A stretch of DNA of 64,000 nt from Buxus sempervirens (Eukaryota; Streptophyta; Magnoliopsida; Buxales; Buxaceae), in NCBI GenBank assembly GCA_947561395.2, contig OX387186.1, forward strand, positions 46,643,220-46,707,219. The letters are read 5' to 3'. Below, one piece after another: positions 32,119-44,120 of the stretch. Under the pieces are notes generated by a model that saw nothing but the letters and a program-made list of their open reading frames with translations, did no database searches and was not told where the DNA came from. Each line of letters begins with the position of its first letter. Position 1 is the first letter of the stretch. The position numbers and the translations under genes are program-made.

Positions 32119-32166
32119 GACCGCAATTCAAGTGCAGTCAAGGCCAGACCGCATTATATATGTGGT
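32119..32166. promoter_or_regulatory. A1 leader palindrome array, 28-bp period
   Basis: Units start at 32119 and 32147, exactly 28 bp apart, with arms GACCGC/GCAGTC and GACCGC/GTGGTT. The arm type is the same as in the A1 LTR. Confidence 0.75.
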
Positions 32167-32404
32167 TTTTGCAGAAAATTCAATTTTAATAATTTTTTTC
32201 CACCAAATCTTGTTCCTTTAACCTTTAAGTGATACAAACAATTAATAAACACTTCAATAAGGGTAAGAGGCATCTAAATTCTTCTAAACTCATTTAAATC
32301 AAAGGGTTAAGCTCATCTTAGGAAATTTTACCTAATTTGAACATGTAACTTAACTCAATGAATGAAGATGATAATGGAAAATGAGCTTGAATAAAAATAT
32401 TTGA

Positions 32405-33910
32405 AGATTCAAAATATTTCTGGGCCTCAGAAAGCCTTTGAATTTCAGACCTTTTTCAAAATATTTTTGGGCCTCTGAAAGCCTTTGAATTCCAAACCTT
32501 TCTCAAAATATCTTTGGGCCTCTGAAAGCCTTTGAATTTCAGACCTTTTTTCAAAATATTTCTGGGCCTCTGAAAGCCTTTGAATTTCAGACTTTTTTCA
32601 ACCACATAAGTCCTTGGAAGCTTGAGTAATTCCAAGACACTCCATGATTTGTCTAAAAGCTTTTATTTTTATATATTTCATACCTTGTGGGACCTGTTGG
32701 AAGCCCTAAAATATTCCAACACCCCTTTGATTGGTCTTTTTCGTACCAATCAATTATTTTCTTGTGGGACCTGTTGGAAGCCCTAAAATATTCCAACACC
32801 TCTTTGATTGGTCTTTTTCGTACCAATCAATTCTTTTTGTAGGACCCTTTGAAGCCTTAAAATATTCCAATAACCCTGTGATTGGTCTTTTTCGTACCAA
32901 TCAATTCTTTTATTGTGGGACATGTTGGAAGCCCTAAAATATTCCAACACCTCTTTGGTTGGTCTTTTTTCGTACCAATCAATTCTTTTTGTGGGACCTT
33001 TGAAAGCCCTAAAATATTCCAATAACCATTTGATTGGTCTTTTTCGTAGCAATCAATTCTTTCCTTGTGGGACCTTTGGAAGCCCTAAAATATTCCAACA
33101 CCTCTTTGGTTGGTCTTTTTCATACCAATCAATTCTTTTCTTGTGGGACTTGTTGGAAGCCCTAAAATATTCCAACAACTCTTTGGTTGGTCTTTTCGTA
33201 CCAACCAATTCATAGGCCTCTAGAAGCCTGAGTAATTCTAGAAACTTTTGCTTGGGCCGTCTAAAAGCCTTTGAATTTTAGACACAATCTTTTTGGGCCG
33301 TCTAAAAGCCTATGAATTTTAGACAACTTTTTTGGGTCATCTAAAAGCCTTTGAATTTTAGACACATATTTTTGGGCCTTCTATAAGCCTCTGAATTATA
33401 GACACATATCCTTTGGGCCGTCTAAAAGCCTCTGAATTTTAGACACAACCTTTTTGGGCTGTCTAAAAGCCTTTGAATTTTAGACACATATTTTTGGGTC
33501 ATCTATAAGCCTCTGAATTATAGACACATATCATAGGCCTTCTAAAGCCTGAATTTAGAAAAATCGTAGGACTTCTGAAGGCCTTTAAATTTCAAAACTC
33601 ATATCTTGGGCCGTCTAAAAGCCTCTAAATTTTAGACACTTGCATAAGCCTCTAGAAGCTTGCGTGATTCTGGAACCCACTTATAGGACCTTTGAAGGCC
33701 TGAAATTTCAGAATTTATCTCTTGGGCCATCTAAAAGCCTCCGAATTTTAGATACCTTATAGGCCTTCTAAAGCCTGAATTTAGAAAAATCATAGGACTT
33801 TTGAAAGCCTTTAAATTTCAGAACTCATATCCTTTGGGCCGCCTAAAAGCCTCTGAATTTTATACATTTCTCATTCTTTGGGACCTTTTGGAAGCCCTTA
33901 AATTCCATAT
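32405..33910 (+). repeat. Array of about 24 stem-loop units with constant loop and covarying stems
   Basis: Units of about 40-75 bp centre on a loop close to AGCCTNTGAA. The arms change together: GTCTAAAA/TTTTAGAC (33259-33283 and others), TCTATAA/TTATAGA (33380-33402), TCTGAAA/TTTCAGA, TTCTAAA/TTTAGAA (33540-33560), TCTAGAA/TTCTAGA and GTTGGAA/TTCCAAC. Several mismatches would be G-U pairs in the sense RNA. The 32,690-33,215 part matches the A3 75-bp repeats. Confidence 0.8.
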
Positions 33911-34152
33911 TCTTTTAGATGGTCATTTGTACCAACTACTTCTATTCAAGGTCAATTTTGACCGAAACAAAGAAAAGAAAAAATACAAAAAATAAGAAAA
34001 GCAAAAACAAAAAAAATTGTTATTCAAACTCATGTTTGAGTTGAATTATGCACTGATTGTATTTCTTTTTCTCTTCTTTTACCAGGTTTCTCTTTGTGGC
34101 AATCATTGCTACGCACCGAAGTCCATACTTGCTAAGATCCAAAGCTGCCAGA

Positions 34153-36141
34153 ATGAATCCGGAGAACCAATCAACTGTATCTACTCAAGACTTTCATCAG
34201 CTTCAAGAGCAGGTGGCTGGGATGTCTAAGCTGTTGGAAACACTGCTGTATAACCAAGCCCAAGCCCAAGCCCAAGCAACTCAAAACCAAGCTTCTTCAT
34301 CTCAACAAGCACCACCGCCTGAACCTCAAATACCAATTCCACCTCAGCCACAACCTCAACCGGAATTTCATCAACCAATGCCTGAACCCATACTGGTTGA
34401 AGAGGAGGAAATTGAATCAATGAAGAAAAAGAAAAAGAGAGAATAAGGGATGAGATGCAAAAGAAGTTCATGCACAGGCTGGAGATGATCTAGGATGAAC
34501 TGAGGGAGGTAAAGGGGTGAATAACTTTGGAGGCACCAATTTCGAAGATTTGTGTCTATACCTCAACATAAGCTTACCGGCCAAATTTAAGTGTCTGGAC
34601 TTTGACAAGTATGATAGCACGGGCTGCCCCATGAGCCATATGAAGTTGTACTATGGGTCCCTATGCCAATTCGGTCGAGATGATGGCATACTGATCCAGC
34701 TCTTTGAAAGGAGTTTGACTGGAGCTGCTCTGAGGTGGTTTGCCATGGTTGACCATGGGAAGATTAGAGGATGGAAGGACCTGGCAAACGCCTTCTTGTC
34801 TCAATACAAGTTTAACTCGGAGATCGTGCCAAACCAGTACGACATGATGAGGATGAGCAAAGGAAAAGATGAGTCCGTGAGGCAATATGCCAAGAGATGG
34901 AGGGAGGCTGCCTCTCAGGTTAGGCCACCCATGTTAGAACCAGAAATGATTTCTACGTTCATTAACACACTGGGGCAGCCGTTCTACAGTCGCTTGGTGG
35001 GTCAGCTACCACCAATTTTGCTGCCCTAGTACAAGTAGCAGATAGAATTGATTATTCTGCCATGCCTAGCCAACAAGACTCCACCACTTTCTCAGCCCAA
35101 AAGAAAGGGAACGGAGTGAAGAAGAATGAAGGAAGAAGAGAAGCTGAAGTGAATATGGTACAACTCCCCAAGGAACCCTTTCAAATCAATGTCCTTCCAC
35201 CTTCTATCAAGCCAACCCATCAAGTTCCTTTGCTACCTATCTAAATTAATGTTCCTTCCGCACAGCCTGTCAAGGAGAAAACAGAAGTAAGGAAGAGAAG
35301 GGAGTTTTAAAAACTGCCTATGAGACCATCTGAACTTTTGCCTACCTTACTTCAGAAGGGTTATGTGGCTTTGAAATTGCCAAATCCTCATGAAAGTAAG
35401 GGGAAGGGTTATGATTCATCTGCAATCTGTGAGTATCATATGAGCACTCCAGGGCATACCACTGATCGTTGCTTGGCCCTAAAACATGCAATTCAGGATT
35501 TACTGGATAATAACTCCTTATCATTTAATTCAGTTACACCCATCCCACCTACTGATAACAATGGGGCAAGTAGCTCAAATGTAATAGGGTCAATTTTTTC
35601 AGGAATAAAAAGATTTGACCATTCTCAACTTATTGCTCCAATTGGTACTACAATCTGGGTTTATTTTGAAAAAGAAGATGAATGGGGCCATGTGGAGAAA
35701 GAGACTCACACAGGAGCAAATTTTAATATCAAGGAAAGGAAGGAAGAGGAAGAAGAAAAGCTAAAATTGAAAGGAAATGAAGTGATGGGTAAAAAGGAAA
35801 AAAAGTGGCAAACAGAAGCATCAATGGAGTGTAAGCTACAAGCCAATAAAAATGAGGCAAAGGTGAAAGAAGGGTGTCAGAGAAAGAAAGAAGGGGCAAT
35901 AAAAGAGAATGAAGCCAAGGTTGAACCTCTTTTCATTGATTGGGCAACTATCCAAATTCCCGATAATGTGATGATACCTCATTTAAGAGCAAAGGAGATC
36001 ATCCCAAATCATGAAAAGAGAGGTTTGCCTCACTCAACAAGAGAAATAAATTTTCTAAAAAAGAAAGAAAAGTCAATTTTTGCATTTGTGAATAGCGACA
36101 GTTCTCGAATTCCCTTGTTCTCTGAAAAGAAACCCCCATAA
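34153..36141 (+). pseudogene. Gag of A1 fused by deletion to the pre-RT linker
   Basis: ATG 34153 starts MNPENQSTVSTQDF. A Gln/Pro-rich region is followed by the Gag core (FKCLDFDKYDS, LTGAALRWF, MRMSKGKDESVRQY), then CEYHMSTPGHTTDRC near 35,430. Frameshifts or stops lie near 34,444, 34,490, 35,029, 35,241 and 35,310. After LIAPIGTTIWVYF the frame runs through a Lys/Glu-rich segment straight to PLFIDWATIQIPDNV, the linker found just before RT in A3. Protease and G-patch are therefore missing, and no RT follows. The element must have depended on proteins from relatives. Confidence 0.75.
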
Positions 36142-36797
36142 GAAAGAATGCACATTTCCTGAGGATCCTAAGGAGCCTTTTTTCTTAGGAAGTGATTTTA
36201 ATAAAGGTTCTTCAAAAAAAAAAAAGATTTTCCCCTTTAACATTTTTCTAGAAAAAAGAAAAAAGTTTTCTACAAGGTCCTTTTTACTTATGAGTTATAT
36301 CTCCTATTGAATTTCATTAAGTTGAATATGACTTCGACATTGGGCTCAATTTTTTAGACCGAAATCGAAGAAAAAGACATTTTATATGAAAATTAAAATC
36401 TTTTTAAGTGTCATGAGAAGAATATTTTGTAAAATTATGAAGTGACCAATTTTATGGCCTTTGAAACCAAAGATGACCCACAGTCTTCAACAGAAAAGAT
36501 AGAAGAAGATTTGAAGTTTCTTCATTAGAATACAAAAAGGATCGCATCACTTACTGATTCGTTCAAAGGGAAGTTGATAATATTGTTTGAAGAAATTTTG
36601 GGGTTTTGCACTTGAAAATATGGGAGAGGATTTGACCTTTTCGTTGGAAATAGAATTGTGCATCATTTGATGGAAAGAATCCAAATTCATAAGATTGATC
36701 AAAAGGTGAAGAACTTGTTCATAACAGAGGTTCTATTTGAAGAGGCTTTTATTTTGATAGAAGTTGATTAAAAAAAAAAAGAAAAAAAAAAGAATAG
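36142..36797 (+). other. Decayed pre-RT region of A1
   Basis: Short frames still resemble the A3 linker (AHFPEDPKEP against CHFPEGPNEP; EYDFDIGLNF against EYDFDLELDF) but stops are dense. No RT motif follows. The stretch ends in a poly-A/G tract where a solo-LTR-like insertion begins. Confidence 0.5.
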
Positions 36798-38223
36798 TGC
36801 TGTGAAAATTCGCAAGTGCACGAAATCGTAACAAGTAATATAGTGATGAAAAGAATGTCAAACCCACAAGGACTATTTACCTATTAGCTATCAAAATTGT
36901 TCTAATTCTAAATTATTTGAAAATCAAGAAAATTGGGATGTTTTAAATTTTAAAAAATTGAAAACAATAAAAATTAAATCGAAAAATAAGGACTTGACCA
37001 AACACTTAAAAAGAAGGATATTTCACCCAAGAAGAAAACACTAAGGCATCCGATTCATCAAACCAATCCAATTCCAAATCCTAACCGAGCAATTAATCAA
37101 TTATTATGCTATTTGACGGCGAAATATTTTAAATATATCTAAAACCCTCTCTCGAGTAGAATTAGAATTACCCAACATGCGATAACCCGCTATATGCTTA
37201 TGCTAATTTAAAAGCAATTGAGTACATTAAGATTAATAATATCCCACAAAAACAAACCGCACGAATCACGTTGGCACATTTCTGTCTTTCGTTCACTTCA
37301 TGGCATACATCAAACGAAACTAAACTACATACATCATCTCTCAAATTAACATGCACAACAAATCATTCAACTAATGGCCAGATAATTGAAAGCATTAAAC
37401 TTAACGATGTATACTCAAAAAGAATAATAAAATCATGAGTACATAGAAGTAGGATTCAAAATTGTCATGGAGAGATTACATCGGAGCCTTAGCAATAGAA
37501 ATTAGCTCATAATTGAATCCAAACAAACTAAAAAATCTCTGAAATTCATAATGAAAATTGGACAAAGAGAAGATGAGAAAGTTAAGAGGGAAACTATATG
37601 TAGATCGAGAATTGTAGTTATCGACAAACTCCAATTCAGCCTCTGTTTTCTTCTTCTTCCTCCAAGCTTCCAATCCTCTCCAATGGTGAAAAACTCCTCT
37701 CTTCTAAGCTCTGGTCGTCCTCCTCTCTTGTGTCTATCTTATATAAAATTTCCTTCCTTGCTTTAAAAGCCCCTTTTACTTCTTTTCCAAAACTGAATTC
37801 TGAAAATAGCTATTTTCCGTTTCTGATATTAATGCTCAATTTACTCCATCAAGATGACTGTTTTTGAGAACGTCTTCAACATTAAATTTGTAGGGCCTTC
37901 TCTTAGCTTTCCATAGACACCAAGATTGCCCTTATTGGAGCTCTCTAACTCAAGTTATGCTCAAAACACTGAAGGATGTTTCTGGAACTCAGGAAATTAA
38001 AGTTTCCTATTCTCTTGATGAAGAGAATTTTTGCTCATTCGAAAATTCTGAGAATATCTTGTAGATCCCCTCCTCAATTTCTTGACTCTTTCAATTTATT
38101 TATTCCTAAACAACAATAAACAAAAATACATAAAAACTCTAATAAATAGGAAAATTAAACACCAACTAGCATAAAATTAAGGGTAAATATATGACAAAAC
38201 ATGTATAAAATTTAGGCACATCA
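36798..38223 (+). mobile_element. Solo-LTR-like insertion G with TSD AATAG
   Basis: It starts TGCTGTGAAAATTCGC and ends GGCACATCA (TG...CA), 1426 bp. AATAG flanks it at 36793-36797 and 38224-38228. A stretch reading CGCAAGTGCACGAAATCG with TCAAACCCACAAGGAC resembles a common dispersed plant repeat. No coding region, PBS or internal LTR pair is evident. Strand is not certain. Confidence 0.65.
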
Positions 38224-38228
38224 AATAG

Positions 38229-40383
38229 AATAAAAGAAAAGAAAGAAAAATCCTGAGCTAGTCATGTAGTGCAACTCTACCAAGTCTGAAAATTAAAACT
38301 TTTCTTAAAATGATAAATTTTAAGCTTGATAAAATTTTCCGAGTAACCTAAACTGAGAATTGAAACCCCACACTGAGGCAAATTTATTAAGGCAAAAAAA
38401 AAATGAATGAATGGACAATTGTTGAAGTTCAAATGGGATTTTGAAGATGTAAAAAAATGGGGGGAGGGGAAAAAAAGGAAGAAAGAAGAAAAAAAGATCA
38501 TCAAATGCTATGGGATATTTGGAGAATATCTTCAAAATTGTGAAGAGAAGAATGGAAAAAGAAGTTCAATACTGGAGAATAAGTTTCAAATGAAGAAATG
38601 AAAGTGGGGGAATAACTTCATTACTGGGAGCAATTTTGTATTCATTCCAAAGGAAGAAATGCCTTAAAAATTACAATTTCAATTAACCCATTCGATCATA
38701 TGGTATTTGAGCCTTTTATTCCTTTTCTTTCTAAACTAACACCAAGCCTTCATTTCGTCCCATTCACAAGTCCTCTTTGATGAAGGAATTTTGAATTAAG
38801 GCAGTTTTGACTACATAGTTGTTGGTGATGAACGATAAAAAAAAAAAGAAGAAGAAAAAAAATGAAAGAAATGTAGTGAAAACCCGGAAGGGCGCTACAT
38901 GGCAAATAATCAGCTATCTACAAGAAGGAAATCGTTAGAGAGGAAAGCCCAGAATTGGCATAGATCCAAGTGAAGTCCTCATGTTATGATTATTTTGAGA
39001 TACATCCACTCTTCAAGTGATTGAGGAAATTCTCTTTTCAAGACTGAAGCAACATAATCAAAACCATGGTATGAAGCATCTATGAACAAGTTGATGGCCA
39101 TCAAAATTGCCATTAGGAAATTGTTGCTGAAGTTGAAAATGGTCATGGGAATGATTCTAAAGGTTCCGAAGGCTTATTTTGGTCTTTCTTCATTTTCTGA
39201 AATAATCTTCTCATTATTCAACTTGATTTTAATTCTTTTGGATTATATGCTAATAAGTGATTGGATCATTTTTCAATAAAAAAAAACACAAAAAGCAAAG
39301 ACAATATTTTTGGCCTATGATGAGCATCTACATCTTTTAATAAAACATTGGGTTTGCAAGCATTAGAGAATTCTGAGGCCACTAGTATAAAACACATTTT
39401 CTTATTTTTGTATTTGCATTTTTTTATTAGGGTTTAATTTTACAAAGGTTAAAAAAAAAGAAAGAAAGAGAAAGAAAGAAAGAGAAAGAAAGAAAGAGAG
39501 AGAAAAAGAAAAAAAAGAAAAAAAGAAAAAAAAGAGCAAAAGGAAAAAAGAGGATCATCTTTGCTGAGGGGCAAATACTTCTTCAAGTAATCAAAACAGG
39601 GGCATGCTCAGTGTCTTTCCCTGTGGGTTTTCATTGGAAGGAATTACAATATCTGGAAGAAGCAGTCAAGCTTTAGTCTTCGGATTTGAAAAAAATGAAG
39701 AAAAGGCTTCTAAGCAGTGGCATGTTTTCTCTGTTAAACAAGGGTTCTCAATTCTTCAATCACGAAGGAGGATTTTACTGTGGTAGCAAGAAGGCATGAA
39801 GAAGAGATCATGCGTAGTGAGAACATGAGATTAGATCAATAGATCATGATTCTCAAATCCATCAATCAAGAAGAGGGCATTCACTTGGACAACAGGTTAT
39901 AGGCAGCAAGGGAACATACATCATTATGGGGAGAGCAAGAAGATAAAGAAGCAAAAGCACGTTGCAAAATATTCAAGTACAGGTTTCAGCATCAAATGGC
40001 ACCTAGGTAAATCAAATAAGAAAATCAATCAGGAAAATTTAATAAAACATTTCCTTATTGTTGAGTTGTAAAGTGAAAAACATCAAAAGCAATTGAGTTT
40101 ACAGAAGTCAATTTTAATCCACTTGTTTTTTCAAAATTTGCTTGTCTCAGATTTCTTTTCATAGCCACGAGAGCTCCAAGAAATCTGAGATAAGGAAGAG
40201 ACGCCACCCCGTCAAATTTCAAGCAGAGGTTTCATTGGCTATCTTCAAATCCATGTTTTTTTTATCACTCCTTTGTTTGACCAAAGCAAGTTCAATTAAA
40301 GGGGTGCCTTTCAAACATGCAATTTTGAGTCGTGTCTGTTCTTTCCTGTTCCTTGTGCTACAACTCCAGCAAATAAGGGCAGT
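38229..40383 (+). other. AT-rich internal region of A1 before the 3' LTR
   Basis: I find no recognisable domain in either strand. A purine-rich tract (GAAA/AAAG microsatellite) lies at about 39,450-39,540, plus several A-rich runs. AATAAGGGCAG just before 40384 could be a weak polypurine tract. Confidence 0.5.
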
Positions 40384-40990
40384 TGTAGGCATCCCAAAAT
40401 TGCACTATTTTTGATAAATCTTGAAAGAGAAAAATATTTTATTGGAATTTTCAATTCTTAGCATTAGGTTTGAGATCCTTAACTCATTTGAATCCAAAAC
40501 CACAAAGGAAAAGACCCAAATCCAATCTTTCATGCAAAGTCAGACTTTTCCGGTTGAATTTTGTTGGCTTTTAACCCCAAAAAATGAAATATTTTTTAAG
40601 GCAAGATTTCAAGATAAATTTTCCCGGTAATTAGGTTTTTAGCAATATTATTGCATAAATATATTTTTTGAGCCTTTAAATCTTGACAAATACCTTGGTA
40701 TTGACATGTTGAATCTTTTTACCGACCTGAAAAATTGAAATTTAGCCTTGAACTGGAAAGTTGACTTTTTATTCACTTGGAATTTGGGTCTTGAACTATT
40801 TTTAATGAATTCAAATTGGGGCGCGGGGGGGGGGGGGGGGGGGTGTTTGCTTATTTACATGTAATATCTTAATTAAATGGAGATTAAAAAATACGAGGAC
40901 ATTTACTTTAATGATATTACATGTAAATAAGTATTGACTGTGCAGAAACATGTCAAAAAAGCGTAAAAAATGGTCAACCCTGTTTTGACA
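40384..40990 (+). mobile_element. Truncated 3' LTR of A1 (A4)
   Basis: It starts TGTAGGCATCCC and follows the A3 and A1 LTRs through ACCTGAAAAATTG, a G19 run (40825-40843) and the 82-nt foldback (40850-40931). It breaks off in CCCTGTTTTGACA, exactly where the palindrome array would begin. It joins A5 head-on. Confidence 0.8.
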
Positions 40991-42990
40991 TGGAAAATCA
41001 CCTAAATGACTTCCTCATCACCACGTGGGGTTTACAAAGGTAAGGAGTCGCCACAGTTCAAGTTGTGAATGGATACCAAAGGGATCATGGAAAGCGATAA
41101 AATAGAGCTAAAAGTAGCTCTAATTCATGGTTAAATCCAGAGATCAAGTAAGGGGATTAGGTTATGAGCAAGGGAAGGTGTTAGGCACCCCCACACATCT
41201 ATACAAGATGGTTGCCATATGTTGTTCATGCTTAAATAAGTGCTTGCTAATCAAAACAATCAAAGAGTACTTGAAAATAACCAAACACATGTGTGATTCC
41301 TCCACATGAGTAGTCCAATAAATCTGGACTCTCTCTATGGACATATCACCTCTTGGACTTTATGAGTAAGTAAAAATCAAGATAAAACTTGAAGAATATC
41401 AAAATATGACAAATTCAGAAAAATCAATAGAAGATGAAGCTATTTGAGCTCAAAAACCTTCATCAATCATAAACCATTCAAATCAAATTCAAATTCAATG
41501 AAAACAGAGACATGTGAAAGCTGGTATAAAATAGAACACTCAGCAAAAATTTCAGCTCAATTCAATTTAAAATGAGAGAGAAACACTCAATCAAATCTGC
41601 TATAGTAAATCGGGAAAAGTAGTATGTAGGCAACTTTGAAAACCTATTTGGGAAGATCGGCTCCATATAAATCCTTGAAAACTTGCATGGATGAAGTATG
41701 AGGTGCCATATTTTGAATGAAATAGGCTTCACACAAAACTCCATCCATTTGTGACTTATGTGACCTCTCAAATGTGCCTGGAGGATCACAGATTAACTCA
41801 GAACTCTACTACAGAGCAGTTCTGAGTCAATCAAACACACAAGACACAAATCAAAGCAAAAACTCTTGAAACTAGTTAGATTTGAAAACAAACTTCTCAA
41901 GGAAAACATAAAAATTGGAATCACTCAAATCGGCGTTAAAATGAGCCATTGGTGCTCAATCGAAGCGACAAGTTCAGTAATCTGGACTGAATTGACCTGC
42001 CGACTTTGATCAGATGGTATCAAAAATCCACTCCATATAAACTGATGAAATTTTTCAGATAATAACTATACATTCCCACCTATCACATGTCTTTGGAATC
42101 ACTCAAAACTTCATCCGGATGATGAAGTTATGAGCGTTCTAAGACAAGATACAGATGCTGTCCAAATTTGAAAACTTTGAATAAAAAGAGCAAAACTAGT
42201 GCATGTGTGCAATGAATTCAATTAAAACTGGCTTGAAATCACTAGAATACTCTCATGAAGTCCTCAGAGTTTATTCTAAGGCCAAGGATCTCAGATTTAC
42301 CATATTGAGCATGGTGAATCCAAGATCTAGCTTATTCTTGACAAAAAAGAGGTGAAATGGGCGTGATTATGTGGAAATCAGATTTCTAGGAGAAGATTGG
42401 GATCCATTGCTATAGAGAGCATGGATTCTTGTATCCTCTCCAAATTTAAATGCAAATCACACCAAACCATTAATCAACACATGATCAATATGCATATCAT
42501 TTAAGATAGGTTCTAAGCCTAAGGTTCCATTCCAACTTCTTTTTCCCCAAGCTCTCTCTTCACGTTTTACGGCTAGAGAGGATTCTTAGGTACTTTGGTA
42601 GTGGTTTGGGTTTGCAAACACACATAGGGGCCTTACACTATAGAAAGGTAGAAGGTGAGAGTGCTGAAATGTAAATAAAAATGAAGAAGAGAGAGAAGTG
42701 TCTTACCTTGGTAGCTTGAGAGACTTGAGACAGCAATCCGGCAGAGGTTCACTTCTTCTTCTTAATCCTTGGAGCTTCAAAGTGGCAGCCATTTGCAAGA
42801 GGAGGACCCCTCTATTTATAGGCACAGCCAAGGGTATTAAAGACCCAAGGGTAGGCCAATAAATCCTTTTAGATTATTCCAATTCAAATTAAAGGCTTGA
42901 ATTGGAGTAAATCTATAAGTTTCGGAGGGTAAAATAGGGAGATCTGTAAGTGTGAAAACTCACACTCCTTATATGGCAAATGTTTGACAA
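40991..42990 (-). mobile_element. Partial family-A LTR A5, inverted
   Basis: Minus-strand homology to the A3 LTR runs from the 3' end (TTTTCCATG, PBS-like GGAGTCGCCA at 41,044) through one copy of the AACGTGAAGAGAGAGCT unit (42,545-42,585) to the TATA region (CTATTTATAGGC at about 42,812). It continues to about 42,990. Its own U3 array and outer end are missing, as are its last few 3' bases. Confidence 0.75.
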
Positions 42991-43054
42991 ATTATATCTT
43001 CTAATAATCTTCAAGATGTGCAGAATCAAAATGTAAGTTCTGTGAATTTAGTAA

Positions 43055-44120
43055 AGAGGAAGGTGATGCTGCCACACAGCTACCACTTCGCTGGTAGCTC
43101 GAGGAAATGTAAGGTTTTCTAAATAAAGAATATTTCGTAAAGGCACTTGCGAGGAACAACGCCTCTACTACTCCGCTGGCAGCGCATAAGTGAAATAGCG
43201 CATTGAAAATAAAGAGCGCGCACCTGCGTCGTAAGGCGACGCTGATACGCCGCTGATAGCGCATGAGTCATGCAGTGCTTTGAAAGTAAAGAACGCACAC
43301 CTGCGTCGTAAGACGACGCCAACACGCCGCTGGTAGCGCAGAGCAAGATTGAAGAATCTAAAAATCAGTTGTGCACATGCCGCGTTCCCTCCCGCTAGCA
43401 GCGCGCCCTTAACTGGGTCAATTTGGATTTGAGCGGGACTTGAGTTCGCTTCCAGCCGTCTACCCCGATCGCAAGGCGACGCCACCAGCGCCTGATGCGA
43501 TCTGAGTTTTTCTTCTTTAAATAGACGAGCTGTATTTTTTTAGAAAGGACTTTTTTTATTTTGATCAATTCGATTTGGATCTTGAGGTGTTCAAGATTCA
43601 ATCAATTCATCTTTAGAGAGTCGGTGATCGAGTGAGGGGAAGATCTGAGAGAGATCTCTGGAATTGAAGGTTGAGGATTCTTCTTCATTTCGGAACTTCA
43701 CATGATCGTATGATCTCCTGGATTGGTGATCGAGCTTGATGGATGCATAGGTGGATTCCTATTGCATTGGATCATCTCAGTGGGCTCTTAGGTGATTGTT
43801 ACGATCTGGATTGATCGTGAATTGCAACTTGTGGATTCAAGTTGTGTTACAGTTCGTGGATTCGAGCTGTGGACTGCTGTTGAGTGAGTTCAATTGTAAA
43901 GGTTAAGTGTGTTTTCCTTTGTAATTGCTTTTCATTTAATAGTGGAGATTCTAAGGGTTAGTCGCCTCATATAGACTCGAGGTTTTTCCTGGATCTGGAT
44001 TCAGGTTTCCTCGTATAAATTCTGTGTGTATGTTTCCGTATTGTTAAGATCAAAATTGTTGTAGATCGAGGACCTGTAGAGTAGTCTCCTACTCTTTCAA
44101 GATCAAGTCACCCAGAGAGA
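43055..44120 (+). mobile_element. Possible copia-type LTR fragment F with palindrome cluster
   Basis: From about 43,515 (TTTAAATAGACG, TATA-like) the sequence looks like a Ty1/copia R-U5 region (GGTTTTTCCTGGATC, CGTATAAATTCTGTGTGT). Upstream, 43,055-43,500 holds a GC-rich palindrome cluster. No TG/CA ends or TSD could be fixed, so the family is a weak guess. Confidence 0.4.
43080..43500. promoter_or_regulatory. Palindrome cluster of F, CGCTGGTAGCG and GCGTCG...CGACGC
   Basis: About five copies of CGCTGGTAGCG-like words (CGCTGATAGCGC, CGCTGGTAGCGC, CGCTAGCAGCGC) and two of GCGTCGTAAGGCGACGC lie just upstream of the TATA-like box. They stand out in AT-rich DNA. Confidence 0.65.

Larger units (their letters stand above)
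31881..34152 (+). other. A1 leader, resumed after D1
   Basis: Sequence from 31,881 (GGAGGAAACCAAAAGTCC, GTGCCCTCATGACCATGCAT) is homologous to the A3 leader near 10,000-10,200 in the element sense. It contains a palindrome array (32,119-32,166), the stem-loop array (32,405-33,910) and AT-rich sequence up to gag. No gene is supportable. Confidence 0.7.
14755..40990 (+). mobile_element. Family-A non-autonomous element A1 with nested insertions
   Basis: Parts in order: 5' LTR (14755-19612, its first part displaced by A3), PBS 19615-19633, leader 19634-19871, then the D1 insertion to about 31,880. The leader resumes (31,881-34,150), followed by gag (34,153-36,141), decayed internal sequence and a truncated 3' LTR (40384-40990). 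The leader, gag and LTR are all homologous to A3. Protease and RT are absent. That all parts belong to one element is inferred from order, orientation and matching GACCGC arrays in LTR and leader; a chimera of two related copies cannot be excluded. Confidence 0.65.

Noticed and set aside
41000..43000. A complete family-A element in inverted orientation
   Set aside because: Only LTR sequence is present, and both LTR ends are damaged, so it is recorded as a fragment.
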